A stretch of 64,000 nucleotides of DNA. Source: Mycolicibacterium peregrinum (GTDB taxonomy: Bacteria > Actinomycetota > Actinomycetes > Mycobacteriales > Mycobacteriaceae). The stretch lies in NCBI RefSeq assembly GCF_001665785.1, contig NZ_LZSO01000031.1:62001-126000 (forward strand), written 5' to 3'. Shown here one piece after another: positions 25,493-33,393 of the stretch (its first letter is position 1; the number at the start of each line of letters is the position of its first letter). Made by a program: the position numbers and the translations under genes. The notes beneath the pieces were generated by a model. It searched no databases. It was not told the DNA's origin and worked only from the letters and a program-made list of their open reading frames with translations.

Positions 25493-27211
25493 ATGAAGTC
25501 GACGATCCTCTCGCGGCGCGACCTGGACTTCCTGCTCTACGAGTGGTTGGACGTCGAAAAGCTCACCAAGTTGGACCGGTTCTCCGAGCACTCCCGCGAA
25601 ACGTTCGACGGAGTCCTGGATCTGTCCGAGCAACTCGCGACCCGCTACTTCGCGCCGCACAACAAGCGCAGCGATGCGAATGAGCCGACGTTTGACGGGC
25701 AGACCGTCACGCTGATCCCCGAGGTGAAACAGGCCTGGGACGCGTTCGCGGCGGCCGACCTGATCGCCATGGGTTTCGACGACGAGCTCGGCGGTGCACA
25801 ACTGCCGGTCACCGTCGCGCAGGCCGCGTTCGCCTGGATCGCCGCGGCCAACGTGGCGACGTCGGGTTATCTGATGCTCACCATCGCCAATGCGAACCTG
25901 CTGGCGCGTTTCGGCTCGGCCGAGCAGATCGAGAGGTTCGTCAAACCCATGCTGGCCGGCCGGTTCTCGGGCACCATGGCGCTGTCGGAGACCCAGGCCG
26001 GATCGTCGCTGGCCGACATCACCACGCGTGCCGAACCACAGCCTGACGGCAGCTACCGGGTCTTCGGGTCGAAGATGTGGATCTCCGGCGCCGAACATGA
26101 GATGACCGAGAACATCGTCAACCTGGTGCTGGCCAAGATTCCCGGCGGGCCGGCCGGGACCAAGGGCATCTCCCTGTTCATCGTGCCCAAGTACCTGGAC
26201 GACGGAAGCCGCAACGGGGTCGCCATCTCCGGACTCAATCACAAGATGGGCCAACGCGGTATCACCAACACCGTGCTCAACTTCGACGGCGCGGTCGGCT
26301 ATCTCGTCGGCGAACCGCACCGCGGGATCGTCTACATGTTCCATATGATGAACGAGGCGCGCCTCGGCGTCGGGATGGGTGCCGTCGCACTCGGGTACAC
26401 CGGCTACCTCAAGTCGCTGGAGTATGCGCGCGAGCGTCCCCAGGGAAGGCCACTGGGCGTCAAGGACCCGTCGACCCCGCAGGTGCCTATCATCGAGCAT
26501 GCTGACGTCAAGCGAATGCTGTTGGCGCAGAAGGCTTATGTCGAGGGTGGACTGGCGCTCGCGCTGTATTGCGCCAAGCTCGTGGACGCCGGTTCGGCCG
26601 ATGACACCGCCGTGCTCGACATCCTCACCCCGGTCGCCAAGAGCTGGCCGTCGCAGTGGTGTCTGGAGGCCAACAATCTGGCGATCCAGGTGCTTGGCGG
26701 CTACGGCTACACCCGCGAATACGATGTCGAGCAGCATTACCGCGACAACCGGCTGAACCCGATCCACGAGGGCACCCACGGCATCCAGAGCCTGGATCTG
26801 TTGGGACGCAAGGTGACCCAGAAGGGCGGGGCGGGCCTCGCGGCATTGGGCGAGCGGGTCGCGGCCACGGTCGCGGCCGCTTCGGGTGCGGCGCCCGAAC
26901 TGGCCGCGCAGCTCGACGCGGCCTGGCAGCGGCTGGTCGCCGTCACCGCCGCCATGTTCGCCTCGGGTGATATCGAAGCCGCGATGGGTAACAGCGCGGT
27001 GTACCTGGAAGCCTTCGGGCACATCGTCGTCGCCTGGATCTGGCTGGAGCAGTTCCTGGCCGCCGAGGGCCGGACCGGGGATTTCTATGACGGTAAGCGT
27101 CAGGCCGCCCGGTACTTCTTCCGTTACGAACTGCCCAGGACCGCACCGCAATTGAACCTGCTGGAGAGCCTGGACCGCACCACGCTGGAGATGCAGGACG
27201 GCTGGTTCTAG
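25493..27211 (+). CDS. Acyl-CoA dehydrogenase, long class with C-terminal extension
   Basis: 572 residues, longer than typical 380-residue enzymes, matching the class with an extra acyl-CoA dehydrogenase C-terminal domain (DmdC-like, 3-methylmercaptopropionyl-CoA dehydrogenase group). Motifs: MALSETQAGSSLADI, MWISGAEHEM, the FAD segment VLGGYGYTREYDVEQHYRD and the catalytic HEGTHGIQSLDLLG. It should introduce a trans-2 double bond in an acyl-CoA; the substrate is unknown. It starts 9 bp after the sigma gene, so it may be cotranscribed with it. Its TAG overlaps the convergent alcohol dehydrogenase stop by 4 bp. Confidence 0.92.
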   Translation: MKSTILSRRDLDFLLYEWLDVEKLTKLDRFSEHSRETFDGVLDLSEQLATRYFAPHNKRSDANEPTFDGQTVTLIPEVKQAWDAFAAADLIAMGFDDELGGAQLPVTVAQAAFAWIAAANVATSGYLMLTIANANLLARFGSAEQIERFVKPMLAGRFSGTMALSETQAGSSLADITTRAEPQPDGSYRVFGSKMWISGAEHEMTENIVNLVLAKIPGGPAGTKGISLFIVPKYLDDGSRNGVAISGLNHKMGQRGITNTVLNFDGAVGYLVGEPHRGIVYMFHMMNEARLGVGMGAVALGYTGYLKSLEYARERPQGRPLGVKDPSTPQVPIIEHADVKRMLLAQKAYVEGGLALALYCAKLVDAGSADDTAVLDILTPVAKSWPSQWCLEANNLAIQVLGGYGYTREYDVEQHYRDNRLNPIHEGTHGIQSLDLLGRKVTQKGGAGLAALGERVAATVAAASGAAPELAAQLDAAWQRLVAVTAAMFASGDIEAAMGNSAVYLEAFGHIVVAWIWLEQFLAAEGRTGDFYDGKRQAARYFFRYELPRTAPQLNLLESLDRTTLEMQDGWF

Positions 27212-28296
27212 AACTCGATGATCTGCCGCACGGCTCGCCCGTCGGCGAGGGCGTCCATTCCGGTGTTGATCTGATCGAGGGCGATCGTGTCGGACACCAG
27301 GGATTCCACCGGCAGCCGGCCGGCCCGCCAGAGTTCGACGAAGCGCGGGATGTCGCGCGCCGGCACCGCCGAGCCCAGGTAGCTGCCGATCAGTGACCGG
27401 CCTTCGGCGACGAAACCCAACGGCGACACCGAGATCCGAGCGTCCGGGCGGGGCAGGCCGACGGTGATCGTGCGCCCGCCCGGCCCGGTCAGCGCGATCG
27501 AGGTTTCCAACGCGGCGGGATGACCGGCGGCTTCGATCACGATGTCGGCCTTGAGGTCGGCGGCCTGCCCGGGGGTGTAGGTCTCGTGCACACCGAGTTC
27601 CCGGGCCCGGGCCAGTTTGTCGGGCAGCTGGTCCACACCGATGACGCGGACGTCGTCGTGGGCCAGCGCGGTCAGCGCCGCAGCCATGCCGACACCACCC
27701 AGTCCGACGATCGCCACGGTCTGGCCCGGACGCGGCGTGCCCACGTTGAGTACCGCGCCACCGCCGGTCAGGACGGCACAGCCCAACAAAGACGCGACCA
27801 CAGCCGGGACATCGGCAGGCACGGGCACCACCGAGCGACGGTCCACGACGGCGTACGTGGCGAAGCCGGACACCCCGAGGTGATGGAACACCGGTTCGCC
27901 GTCGCGGGTCAGCCGGATGTCGCCGTTCATCAACGTGCCTGCGCCGTTGGCGGCCGATCCCGGTCCGCAGGGGGTCAGGCCGTCGGTGGCGCATGCGGGG
28001 CAATCTCCGCAGCGCGGCAGAAACGTCATCACCACCCGTTGGCCCACCGGCAAATCGGTGTCACCGGCCTCGACGATCCCGGCTGCTTCGTGGCCCAGCA
28101 GCATCGGGACCGGCCGTACCCGGTTGCCGTCCACGACCGACAGATCGGAGTGACACAAACCCGCGGCCTCGATACGGACAAGAAGTTCGCCCGGGCCGGG
28201 CTCGGCGAGTTCGAGGTCGCTGACCCGGATCGGTCGGGACTCGGCGTACGGGCGGTTGAGGCCGATGTGCTCGAGGACGGCGCCGCGGATCTTCAT
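27208..28296 (-). CDS. adhE1: Zinc-dependent alcohol dehydrogenase (AdhE1-like)
   Basis: 362 residues, medium-chain dehydrogenase family. Catalytic zinc ligands are in AGLCHSD and GHEAAG; the structural zinc site CGDCPACATDGLTPC has all four Cys; NAD motif VGLGGVGMAA followed by acidic Asp (VIGVDQ) suggests NAD(H). Position next to the hotdog thioesterase and SRPBCC gene before mce1 matches what I recall for Rv0162c (adhE1) in M. tuberculosis, on which the symbol rests. It oxidises an alcohol or formaldehyde-type adduct; the substrate is unknown. Confidence 0.9.
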   Translation of the reverse strand: MKIRGAVLEHIGLNRPYAESRPIRVSDLELAEPGPGELLVRIEAAGLCHSDLSVVDGNRVRPVPMLLGHEAAGIVEAGDTDLPVGQRVVMTFLPRCGDCPACATDGLTPCGPGSAANGAGTLMNGDIRLTRDGEPVFHHLGVSGFATYAVVDRRSVVPVPADVPAVVASLLGCAVLTGGGAVLNVGTPRPGQTVAIVGLGGVGMAAALTALAHDDVRVIGVDQLPDKLARARELGVHETYTPGQAADLKADIVIEAAGHPAALETSIALTGPGGRTITVGLPRPDARISVSPLGFVAEGRSLIGSYLGSAVPARDIPRFVELWRAGRLPVESLVSDTIALDQINTGMDALADGRAVRQIIEF

Positions 28297-28322
28297 GACC
28301 TCCAGCCTGTCAGACTGCCGGA

Positions 28323-28787
28323 ATGACCGACGGAGCTGAATTGACCCCTGAGGACTTCCCGCTGCATTGGCCGGTGCTGACCCGGTGGACCGACAACGAC
28401 ATGTTCGGTCACCTCAACAACGCGGTGTACTACGAGCTCTTCGACACCGCGATCAACGCCTGGATCGACACCAACTGCGACGTCGATCCGGTCACCGCGC
28501 CCTGGCTCGGTGTGGTCGCGGAGTCCGGGTGCCGCTACTTCGCGGAGCTGAAGTTCCCCGACCCGCTGGTGGTCGGTCTGGCGGTGGCCCGGTTGGGGAA
28601 CAGCAGCGTCACCTACCGACTCGGGCTCTTCGAGCCGGACGGGCCGGTCGCGGCGGTCGGCCATTGGGTGCATGTCTACGTCGATCGGACCTCGCGACGT
28701 CCGGTACCGATTCCCGACGTGATCCGCGATCTGTTGCAGTCGATATGCTCGCCGGATGCCACTCGTGAGCAAGACCGTCGAGGTTGA
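28323..28787 (+). CDS. Hotdog-fold acyl-CoA thioesterase (4HBT type)
   Basis: 154 residues of the 4-hydroxybenzoyl-CoA thioesterase family. The active-site segment WTDNDMFGHLNNAVYYELF carries the conserved Asp and the HxNN pattern. It would hydrolyse acyl-CoA to free acid and CoA in the cytosol. It corresponds by position to Rv0163 of M. tuberculosis. Its last 32 bases overlap the start of the SRPBCC gene, so the two are translated together. Divergent from adhE1 with a 26-bp gap. Confidence 0.88.
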   Translation: MTDGAELTPEDFPLHWPVLTRWTDNDMFGHLNNAVYYELFDTAINAWIDTNCDVDPVTAPWLGVVAESGCRYFAELKFPDPLVVGLAVARLGNSSVTYRLGLFEPDGPVAAVGHWVHVYVDRTSRRPVPIPDVIRDLLQSICSPDATREQDRRG

Positions 28788-29196
28788 TGCCCCTGCCGAG
28801 AAGATCATGGCGATCGTCGGCGATTTCGAGGCCTATCCGCAGTGGAACCCCGAGATCAAGGGCTGCTGGATCCTGGCCCGTTACGACGACGGCCGGCCCA
28901 GCCAGTTGCGGCTCGACGTCGAGATCCAGGGTCAGTCCGGCGTCTTCATCAACGCTGTCTACTACCCGGCCGAGAACCAGATCTTCACCGTGCTGCAGCA
29001 GGGCGACCACTTCACCAAGCAGGAACAGCGCTTCTCCGTCGTTCCTTTGGGGCCGGACAACACGCTGCTTCAGGTCGATCTCGAGGTCGAGGTCAAGCTG
29101 CCGATCCCGGCGATGATGGTCAAGAAGCTCATCGGCGACACCCTGGACCACCTGGCCAACGCACTCGTCACCAGGGTGAAGGAACTGTCCGCCTAG
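28756..29196 (+). CDS. SRPBCC (START-like) protein, TB18.5-like
   Basis: 146 residues with the polyketide-cyclase/SRPBCC pattern: VDAPAEKIMAIVGDFEAYPQW near the start and a C-terminal amphipathic helix (KLIGDTLDHLANALVTRV). The fold binds hydrophobic ligands in a deep cavity. It corresponds by position and text to Rv0164 (TB18.5). The 32-bp overlap with the thioesterase gene suggests linked function, for example in lipid intermediate handling upstream of mce1; that is inference. Confidence 0.88.
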   Translation: MPLVSKTVEVDAPAEKIMAIVGDFEAYPQWNPEIKGCWILARYDDGRPSQLRLDVEIQGQSGVFINAVYYPAENQIFTVLQQGDHFTKQEQRFSVVPLGPDNTLLQVDLEVEVKLPIPAMMVKKLIGDTLDHLANALVTRVKELSA

Positions 29197-29495
29197 GCCG
29201 CGCGGTCCGCCGCCGCCGCACGGAGTTCCAGCACGCGATTGCGGATGCGGTACTCGGTGGCTCGGGGCATCTCGGCGGGGCGATAGCGGCCGTGCCTGAC
29301 CCGGTAGACCCGGCCGTGGCTCATCTCCCAGCGCAGGGCGTCGGAGATCGCCTTCGATGTGCGCCCCGAGGTCGTGAAACCCTGATCCTCGAGGGCATCG
29401 ACCAGGTCGGCGACCGATTGTGGGCCGTATTGGAGGAGCTGCATGGTGAGCACGTAACGGAGGTTCGTGCCCCGCAGCAGAAGTTTGTCCGCCAT
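29193..29495 (-). CDS. Small winged-helix-like protein
   Basis: About 100 residues from the ATG at 29495; a longer frame to 29537 exists but lacks a better start. The sequence LRYVLTMQLLQYGPQSVADL followed by DALRWEMSHGRVYRVRHGRY reads as a winged-helix DNA-binding fold with a basic wing. I do not recognise a named family. Its end overlaps the SRPBCC gene tail by 4 bp (convergent). The 55 bases above its start lead to the inverted-repeat element. Confidence 0.72.
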   Translation of the reverse strand: MADKLLLRGTNLRYVLTMQLLQYGPQSVADLVDALEDQGFTTSGRTSKAISDALRWEMSHGRVYRVRHGRYRPAEMPRATEYRIRNRVLELRAAAADRAA

Positions 29496-29549
29496 GGAGT
29501 CACGGTGCCAGGGAGGTCTGACATTCACACTGGTCACAGGTTTCGTCGG

Positions 29550-29864
29550 GATATCCGATCTGCCCGCCTACGAGCGACAATCCAGCGACAATCGCCTCAC
29601 GTGTTGCTTGCGTCTCAACAGCCCCGAGTCTCGCTGTCACATTCGTCTCTGGCACCACGGGGGCATCGTCAGCCTCATCCGTCCAGCGCCCACCTGTCAG
29701 CGACAATGTCGCTTGCAGCTGGGCACCCCGAAATCTGTTTCCAACGGGTCTGGTGTCATCTGGAGTGGCGGAAGTATTGAACGCCCGTGTGGCTGCCGAT
29801 GCTGACGTTGTCTATGAGGCGATTGTCGCTGGATTGTCGCTCGTAGGCGGGCAGATCGGACATC
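29550..29864. repeat. 315-bp element with 50-bp inverted terminal arms
   Basis: Bases 29550-29599 and 29815-29864 are reverse complements at 49 of 50 positions (single mismatch at the fourth base). They flank 215 bp with no convincing gene. Each arm holds two GCGACAAT boxes 11 bp apart (29574, 29585; mirrored at 29822, 29833). The middle has AGCGACA-A-TGTCGCT (29699-29713), a palindrome of the same box. No target-site duplication was obvious. It may be a MITE-like non-autonomous mobile element, or a large cruciform/regulatory structure, in the 432-bp gap before mce1R. Confidence 0.75.
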
Positions 29865-29874
29865 GCCTTCCTGC

Positions 29875-29898
29875 GCCGACATGCCGACATGCCGACAT
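29875..29898. repeat. Three tandem 8-bp repeats
   Basis: GCCGACAT is repeated exactly three times at 29875-29898, 11 bases right of the inverted-repeat element and 30 bases beyond the mce1R stop. Possibly slippage-prone; no function is visible. Confidence 0.7.
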
Positions 29899-29927
29899 GG
29901 ACACACAGCCGGCCCGGATCGGAGTCC

Positions 29928-30671
29928 TCAGTCCCACATCCCGATCTCGTTCAGCCGCGCGATCAGCCGCTGGGCGGCGTCGGTGAACTGGTTGGCGTTG
30001 AGCTCCACCGCGGCCTCTGTGTCGCGCCGGCGCAGCGCCTCGATCAGGAGCCGGTGGTTCTCGACGGCTTCGGTGCCCCACTTCGGATCGGTCGAATAGA
30101 TCAGCGCGGGCAGGTACCGCGCGACGTGCAGCAGGAACCAGGCCAGCTTGATCCGCCCGCTGGCGTGGTTGAAGGCCCGGTGGAAGGTGAACTCGGCTGA
30201 CGAGATCGCCACAGGGTCCTGCTCCTTGACCGCCGCGGCGAGCTCGGCGTTGAGCTGCTCCAGCTCGTCGATCTGGGCCGGGGTGATGCGGGCTGTGGCG
30301 GTGGCGGCCAGCTTTCGGGCGATGGTGGCCTGCAGCCAGAAGATGTCCTCGACGTCGGCGCGGGTCAGCGGCACCACGACATGTCCGCGGTTCGGCTCCA
30401 ACTGCACCATGCCCTCACCGCGGAGCGTGCGCAGCGCCTCCCGCACCGGGGTGATGCTGACTCCGAGTGCCGCCGCGGTCTCGTCGAGCCGGATGAACGT
30501 GCCGGGGCGCAGTACGCCGGTCATGATCTCGGCGCGCAGTTGGGCGGCAACCTCGTCGGAAAGTTGCTCGCGCCGTCCCCCGCGACGACGTTGCACGGCC
30601 GCTCTGGCAGGTGCATTCACGCGAATCCGGTCGCCTTTCTGGTGGGCTTGTCGCCGAGGCGCCGAGGCCAT
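29928..30671 (-). CDS. mce1R: GntR/FadR-family regulator of mce1
   Basis: 247 residues from the ATG at 30671. N-terminal GntR winged helix (ETAAALGVSITPVREALRTL) and an FCD ligand domain (AEFTFHRAFNHASG, ENHRLLIEALRRRD) with metal-site histidines. Position and orientation, divergent from fadD5, match Mce1R (Rv0165c), the repressor of mce1 in M. tuberculosis that responds to fatty acids. A perfect palindrome lies in the 75-bp divergent region. The basic N-terminal extension (about residues 1-35) could be shorter if a later start is used. Confidence 0.9.
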   Translation of the reverse strand: MASAPRRQAHQKGDRIRVNAPARAAVQRRRGGRREQLSDEVAAQLRAEIMTGVLRPGTFIRLDETAAALGVSITPVREALRTLRGEGMVQLEPNRGHVVVPLTRADVEDIFWLQATIARKLAATATARITPAQIDELEQLNAELAAAVKEQDPVAISSAEFTFHRAFNHASGRIKLAWFLLHVARYLPALIYSTDPKWGTEAVENHRLLIEALRRRDTEAAVELNANQFTDAAQRLIARLNEIGMWD

Positions 30672-30694
30672 AGTGTGACCGAGGCAACCCCATG

Positions 30695-30704
30695 TTTGAT
30701 CAAA
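30695..30704. promoter_or_regulatory. Probable Mce1R operator
   Basis: TTTGATCAAA is a perfect 10-bp palindrome in the AT-rich divergent region between mce1R and fadD5, followed by TATAAA (30705-30710), a -10-like sequence facing fadD5. FadR-type GntR proteins bind short palindromes in such positions. Confidence 0.55.
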
Positions 30705-30746
30705 TATAAAATTCGTGCAACTCAATACCCATGGAGTACAGATCCG

Positions 30747-32348
30747 TTGACTGCCGAGCCGTTCCCCACTGAGCAGCCATACCTGGCCCGTCGTCAGAAC
30801 TGGGCCAACCAACTGACCCGGCATGCCCTGATGCGGCCCGAAAAGACGGCCCTGCGCTTCCTGGGGCACACCACCACGTGGCGCGAGCTCGACCACCGGG
30901 TGACCAGGCTGGCCGGCGCCCTGAGCCGGCGCGGGATCGGTTTCGGCGACCGCGTGCTGATCCTGATGCTGAACCGCCCCGAGTTCATCGAGGCGATGCT
31001 GGCGGCCAACAAGCTCGGCGCGATCGCAGTGCCGGTGAACTTCCGGATGACCCCGCCCGAGGTGGCGTTCCTGGTCAGCGACTGCGAGGCCCGCGTCATC
31101 GTCACCGAGCCCGTGCTCGCCGGAGTCGCCACGGCGGTACGCGATCTCGATGCCACGCTGTCAACGGTCATCGTGGCCGGCTCAGCGACCGAATCCGTCC
31201 TTGATGACGCAGTCCTCGGCTACGAGGACCTGATCGCCGAAGACGGCCCGCCCGTCGAACCGGTCGACATCCCCAGCGATGCCCCGGCGCTGATCATGTA
31301 CACCTCCGGGACCACCGGCCGGCCCAAGGGTGCGGTGCTGACGCACAACAACTTGGTCGGGCAGGGTATGACCAACCTCTTCACCACCGGTGTCGACATC
31401 AACAACGACGTCGGGTTCATCGGGGTCCCGCTGTTCCACATCGCCGGTGTCGCCGGAAACGTGAACACAGGTCTGACCCTCGGCCTGCCGACGGTCATCT
31501 ATCCGCTCGGCGCGTTCGACCCGGGTGCGTTGCTCGACGTACTCGCGGCAGAGAAGGTCACCGCGATCTTCCTGGTGCCCGCGCAGTGGCAGGCGGTTTG
31601 TGCCGAGCAGAAAGCCAATCCGCGCGACCTGTGCCTGCGGTCGCTGTCGTGGGGTGCTGCGCCGGCGTCGGACACGTTGCTACGCGCAATGGCCGAGACG
31701 TTCCCGGGCAGCCAGATCCTCGCTGCGTTCGGACAGACCGAGATGTCCCCGGTGACCTGCATGTTGTTGGCGGACGACGCAATTCGGAAGCTGGGCTCGG
31801 TCGGTCAGGTGATCCCCACCGTTTCGGCCCGCATCGTGGACGAGAACATGAACGATGTCCCGGTCGGCGACGTCGGTGAGATCGTCTACCGCGCCCCGAC
31901 TTTGATGGCGGGCTACTGGAACAACCCGAAGGCCACCGCCGAGGCGTTCGCCGGCGGCTGGTTCCATTCCGGCGATCTGGTGCGTCAGGACGAGGAGGGC
32001 TACATCTGGGTTGTCGACCGCAAGAAGGACATGATCATCTCCGGCGGCGAGAACATCTACTGCGCCGAGGTCGAGAACGTTCTGGCCGGGCACCCCGCCA
32101 TCACCGAGGTCGCGGTGATCGGCCGGCATGACGAGAAGTGGGGCGAGGTTCCGGTTGCGGTGGTTGCTTTGACACGAGGCGACGTACTGAGTCTCGGGGA
32201 TCTCGACGGCTTCCTCACCGAGCGCCTGGCGCGCTACAAGCACCCGAAGGCGATCGAGATCGTCGACGCTTTGCCCCGCAACCCCTCGGGCAAGGTACTC
32301 AAGACCGAACTCCGGGAGCGGTTCGGTTCTCCGATCAACGTCCAGTAG
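30747..32348 (+). CDS. fadD5: Fatty-acid CoA ligase FadD5
   Basis: 533 residues from a TTG at 30747 with GGAG ten bases upstream; the ATG at 30731 is out of frame. All adenylate-forming motifs are present: P-loop YTSGTTGRPKGAVL, AFGQTEMS, GWFHSGD, DRKKDMIISGGENIY and the catalytic Lys in PRNPSGKVLK. It activates fatty or mycolic acids to acyl-CoA through acyl-AMP. First gene of the mce1 operon, as in M. tuberculosis, consistent with recycling or import of lipids moved by Mce1. A 243-bp gap with a palindrome separates it from yrbE1A. Confidence 0.95.
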   Translation: MTAEPFPTEQPYLARRQNWANQLTRHALMRPEKTALRFLGHTTTWRELDHRVTRLAGALSRRGIGFGDRVLILMLNRPEFIEAMLAANKLGAIAVPVNFRMTPPEVAFLVSDCEARVIVTEPVLAGVATAVRDLDATLSTVIVAGSATESVLDDAVLGYEDLIAEDGPPVEPVDIPSDAPALIMYTSGTTGRPKGAVLTHNNLVGQGMTNLFTTGVDINNDVGFIGVPLFHIAGVAGNVNTGLTLGLPTVIYPLGAFDPGALLDVLAAEKVTAIFLVPAQWQAVCAEQKANPRDLCLRSLSWGAAPASDTLLRAMAETFPGSQILAAFGQTEMSPVTCMLLADDAIRKLGSVGQVIPTVSARIVDENMNDVPVGDVGEIVYRAPTLMAGYWNNPKATAEAFAGGWFHSGDLVRQDEEGYIWVVDRKKDMIISGGENIYCAEVENVLAGHPAITEVAVIGRHDEKWGEVPVAVVALTRGDVLSLGDLDGFLTERLARYKHPKAIEIVDALPRNPSGKVLKTELRERFGSPINVQ

Positions 32349-32508
32349 CGGTTGACGTTTACGAAAGTAACTCGGCGTCAACGGGTTTCTGCAGGTCGCG
32401 GGGAAAGTTTGCTGTCTTTGCACGCCCTTGTTAACGGTTGATGGCACAATCCACCCGATGCAGTGCACGGCCCGGTTTCCATCGGGTACAGTCCGGTGGT
32501 CTCAATTA

Positions 32509-32522
32509 CTACTCGCGAGTAG
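32509..32522. promoter_or_regulatory. Perfect 14-bp palindrome upstream of yrbE1A
   Basis: CTACTCGCGAGTAG is fully palindromic and lies 69 bases before the yrbE1A GTG, within the 243-bp fadD5-yrbE1A gap. It looks like a TetR-class operator. I recall an internal promoter described in the equivalent gap of M. tuberculosis mce1, so this could regulate the transporter genes apart from fadD5. Confidence 0.6.
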
Positions 32523-32591
32523 GGAGAGACGGATCACACAAGCTGACAGGCGACGAGGAGGGGGCGTGCGACACGTCCAGGGGGCGCACCG

Positions 32592-33392
32592 GTGACGGCG
32601 CCCGCCGACGGGCTCGTCGGCTACGTACGTGGTCAATTGGAGAAGCCGCTGGCTATGGTCGGTGGCTTCTTCAAGATGACTGTGCTCACTGGAAAGGCCT
32701 TTCTCACACGGCCTTTCCAGTGGAAAGAGTTCGTGCTGCAGAGCTGGTTCCTGATCCGCGTTGCATTCCTGCCCACGCTCGCGGTGTCGATCCCGCTGAC
32801 GGTGCTCATCATCTTCACGCTCAACATCCTGTTGGCGGAGTTCGGTGCAGCCGATGTTTCGGGCGCGGGCGCGGCCCTCGGTGCGGTAACGCAGCTCGGT
32901 CCTCTGGTGACCGTGCTCGTGGTGGCCGGCGCCGGGTCGACTGCGATTTGCGCAGACCTCGGAGCCCGCACCGTGCGTGAAGAGATCGACGCGCTCGAGG
33001 TGCTCGGCATCGACCCGATCGAGCGGCTGGTCGTTCCGCGCGTGGTGGCCTCTACATTCGTGGCCTTCATGCTCAACGGTGCGGTCATCACCATCGGCCT
33101 CATCGGTGGCTTCTTCTTCGGTGTATATGTCCAGAACGTGTCCGCCGGTGCGTACGTGTCCACCCTGACCCTGCTCACCGGATTCCCCGAGGTGATGATC
33201 TCGGTCATCAAGGCAACCCTGTTCGGCCTGATCGCCGGACTCGTCGGCTGCTACCGGGGCCTGACGGTCGCCGGTGGCTCCAAGGGTGTCGGTACCGCGG
33301 TGAACGAGACCCTGGTGTTGTGCGTGGTCGCATTGTTCGCAGTCAACGTCGTGCTCACCACCATCGGTGTGCGGTTCGGAACAGGGCACTGA
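32592..33392 (+). CDS. yrbE1A: MlaE-type permease YrbE1A
   Basis: 266 residues from a GTG. Five to six membrane segments and the MlaE signature with the loop ARTVREEIDALEVLGIDPIERLVVPR (EE-x-DAL-x-x-LG), which contacts the ATPase, by analogy with MlaE/ABC permeases. With YrbE1B it forms the inner-membrane permease of the Mce1 lipid importer, energised by MceG (Mkl), encoded elsewhere. The next gene starts 1 bp after its stop. Confidence 0.95.
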   Translation: MTAPADGLVGYVRGQLEKPLAMVGGFFKMTVLTGKAFLTRPFQWKEFVLQSWFLIRVAFLPTLAVSIPLTVLIIFTLNILLAEFGAADVSGAGAALGAVTQLGPLVTVLVVAGAGSTAICADLGARTVREEIDALEVLGIDPIERLVVPRVVASTFVAFMLNGAVITIGLIGGFFFGVYVQNVSAGAYVSTLTLLTGFPEVMISVIKATLFGLIAGLVGCYRGLTVAGGSKGVGTAVNETLVLCVVALFAVNVVLTTIGVRFGTGH

Positions 33393-33393
33393 C

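Noticed and set aside
24968..28003. 1011-residue minus-strand frame across the sigma factor and acyl-CoA dehydrogenase genes
   Set aside because: A GC-driven shadow of three well-supported genes; it crosses gene borders and has no recognisable domain.
29550..29864. Intact insertion sequence
   Set aside because: Only 215 bp lie between the arms, too short for a transposase, and no target duplication was obvious.
29500..29927. Short frames inside the inverted-repeat element
   Set aside because: Their sequence is dictated by the repeated arms; no ribosome site or transposase-like motif was seen.
30731..30733. ATG as start of fadD5
   Set aside because: Out of frame with the ligase; the TTG at 30747 is in frame with GGAG at a suitable distance.
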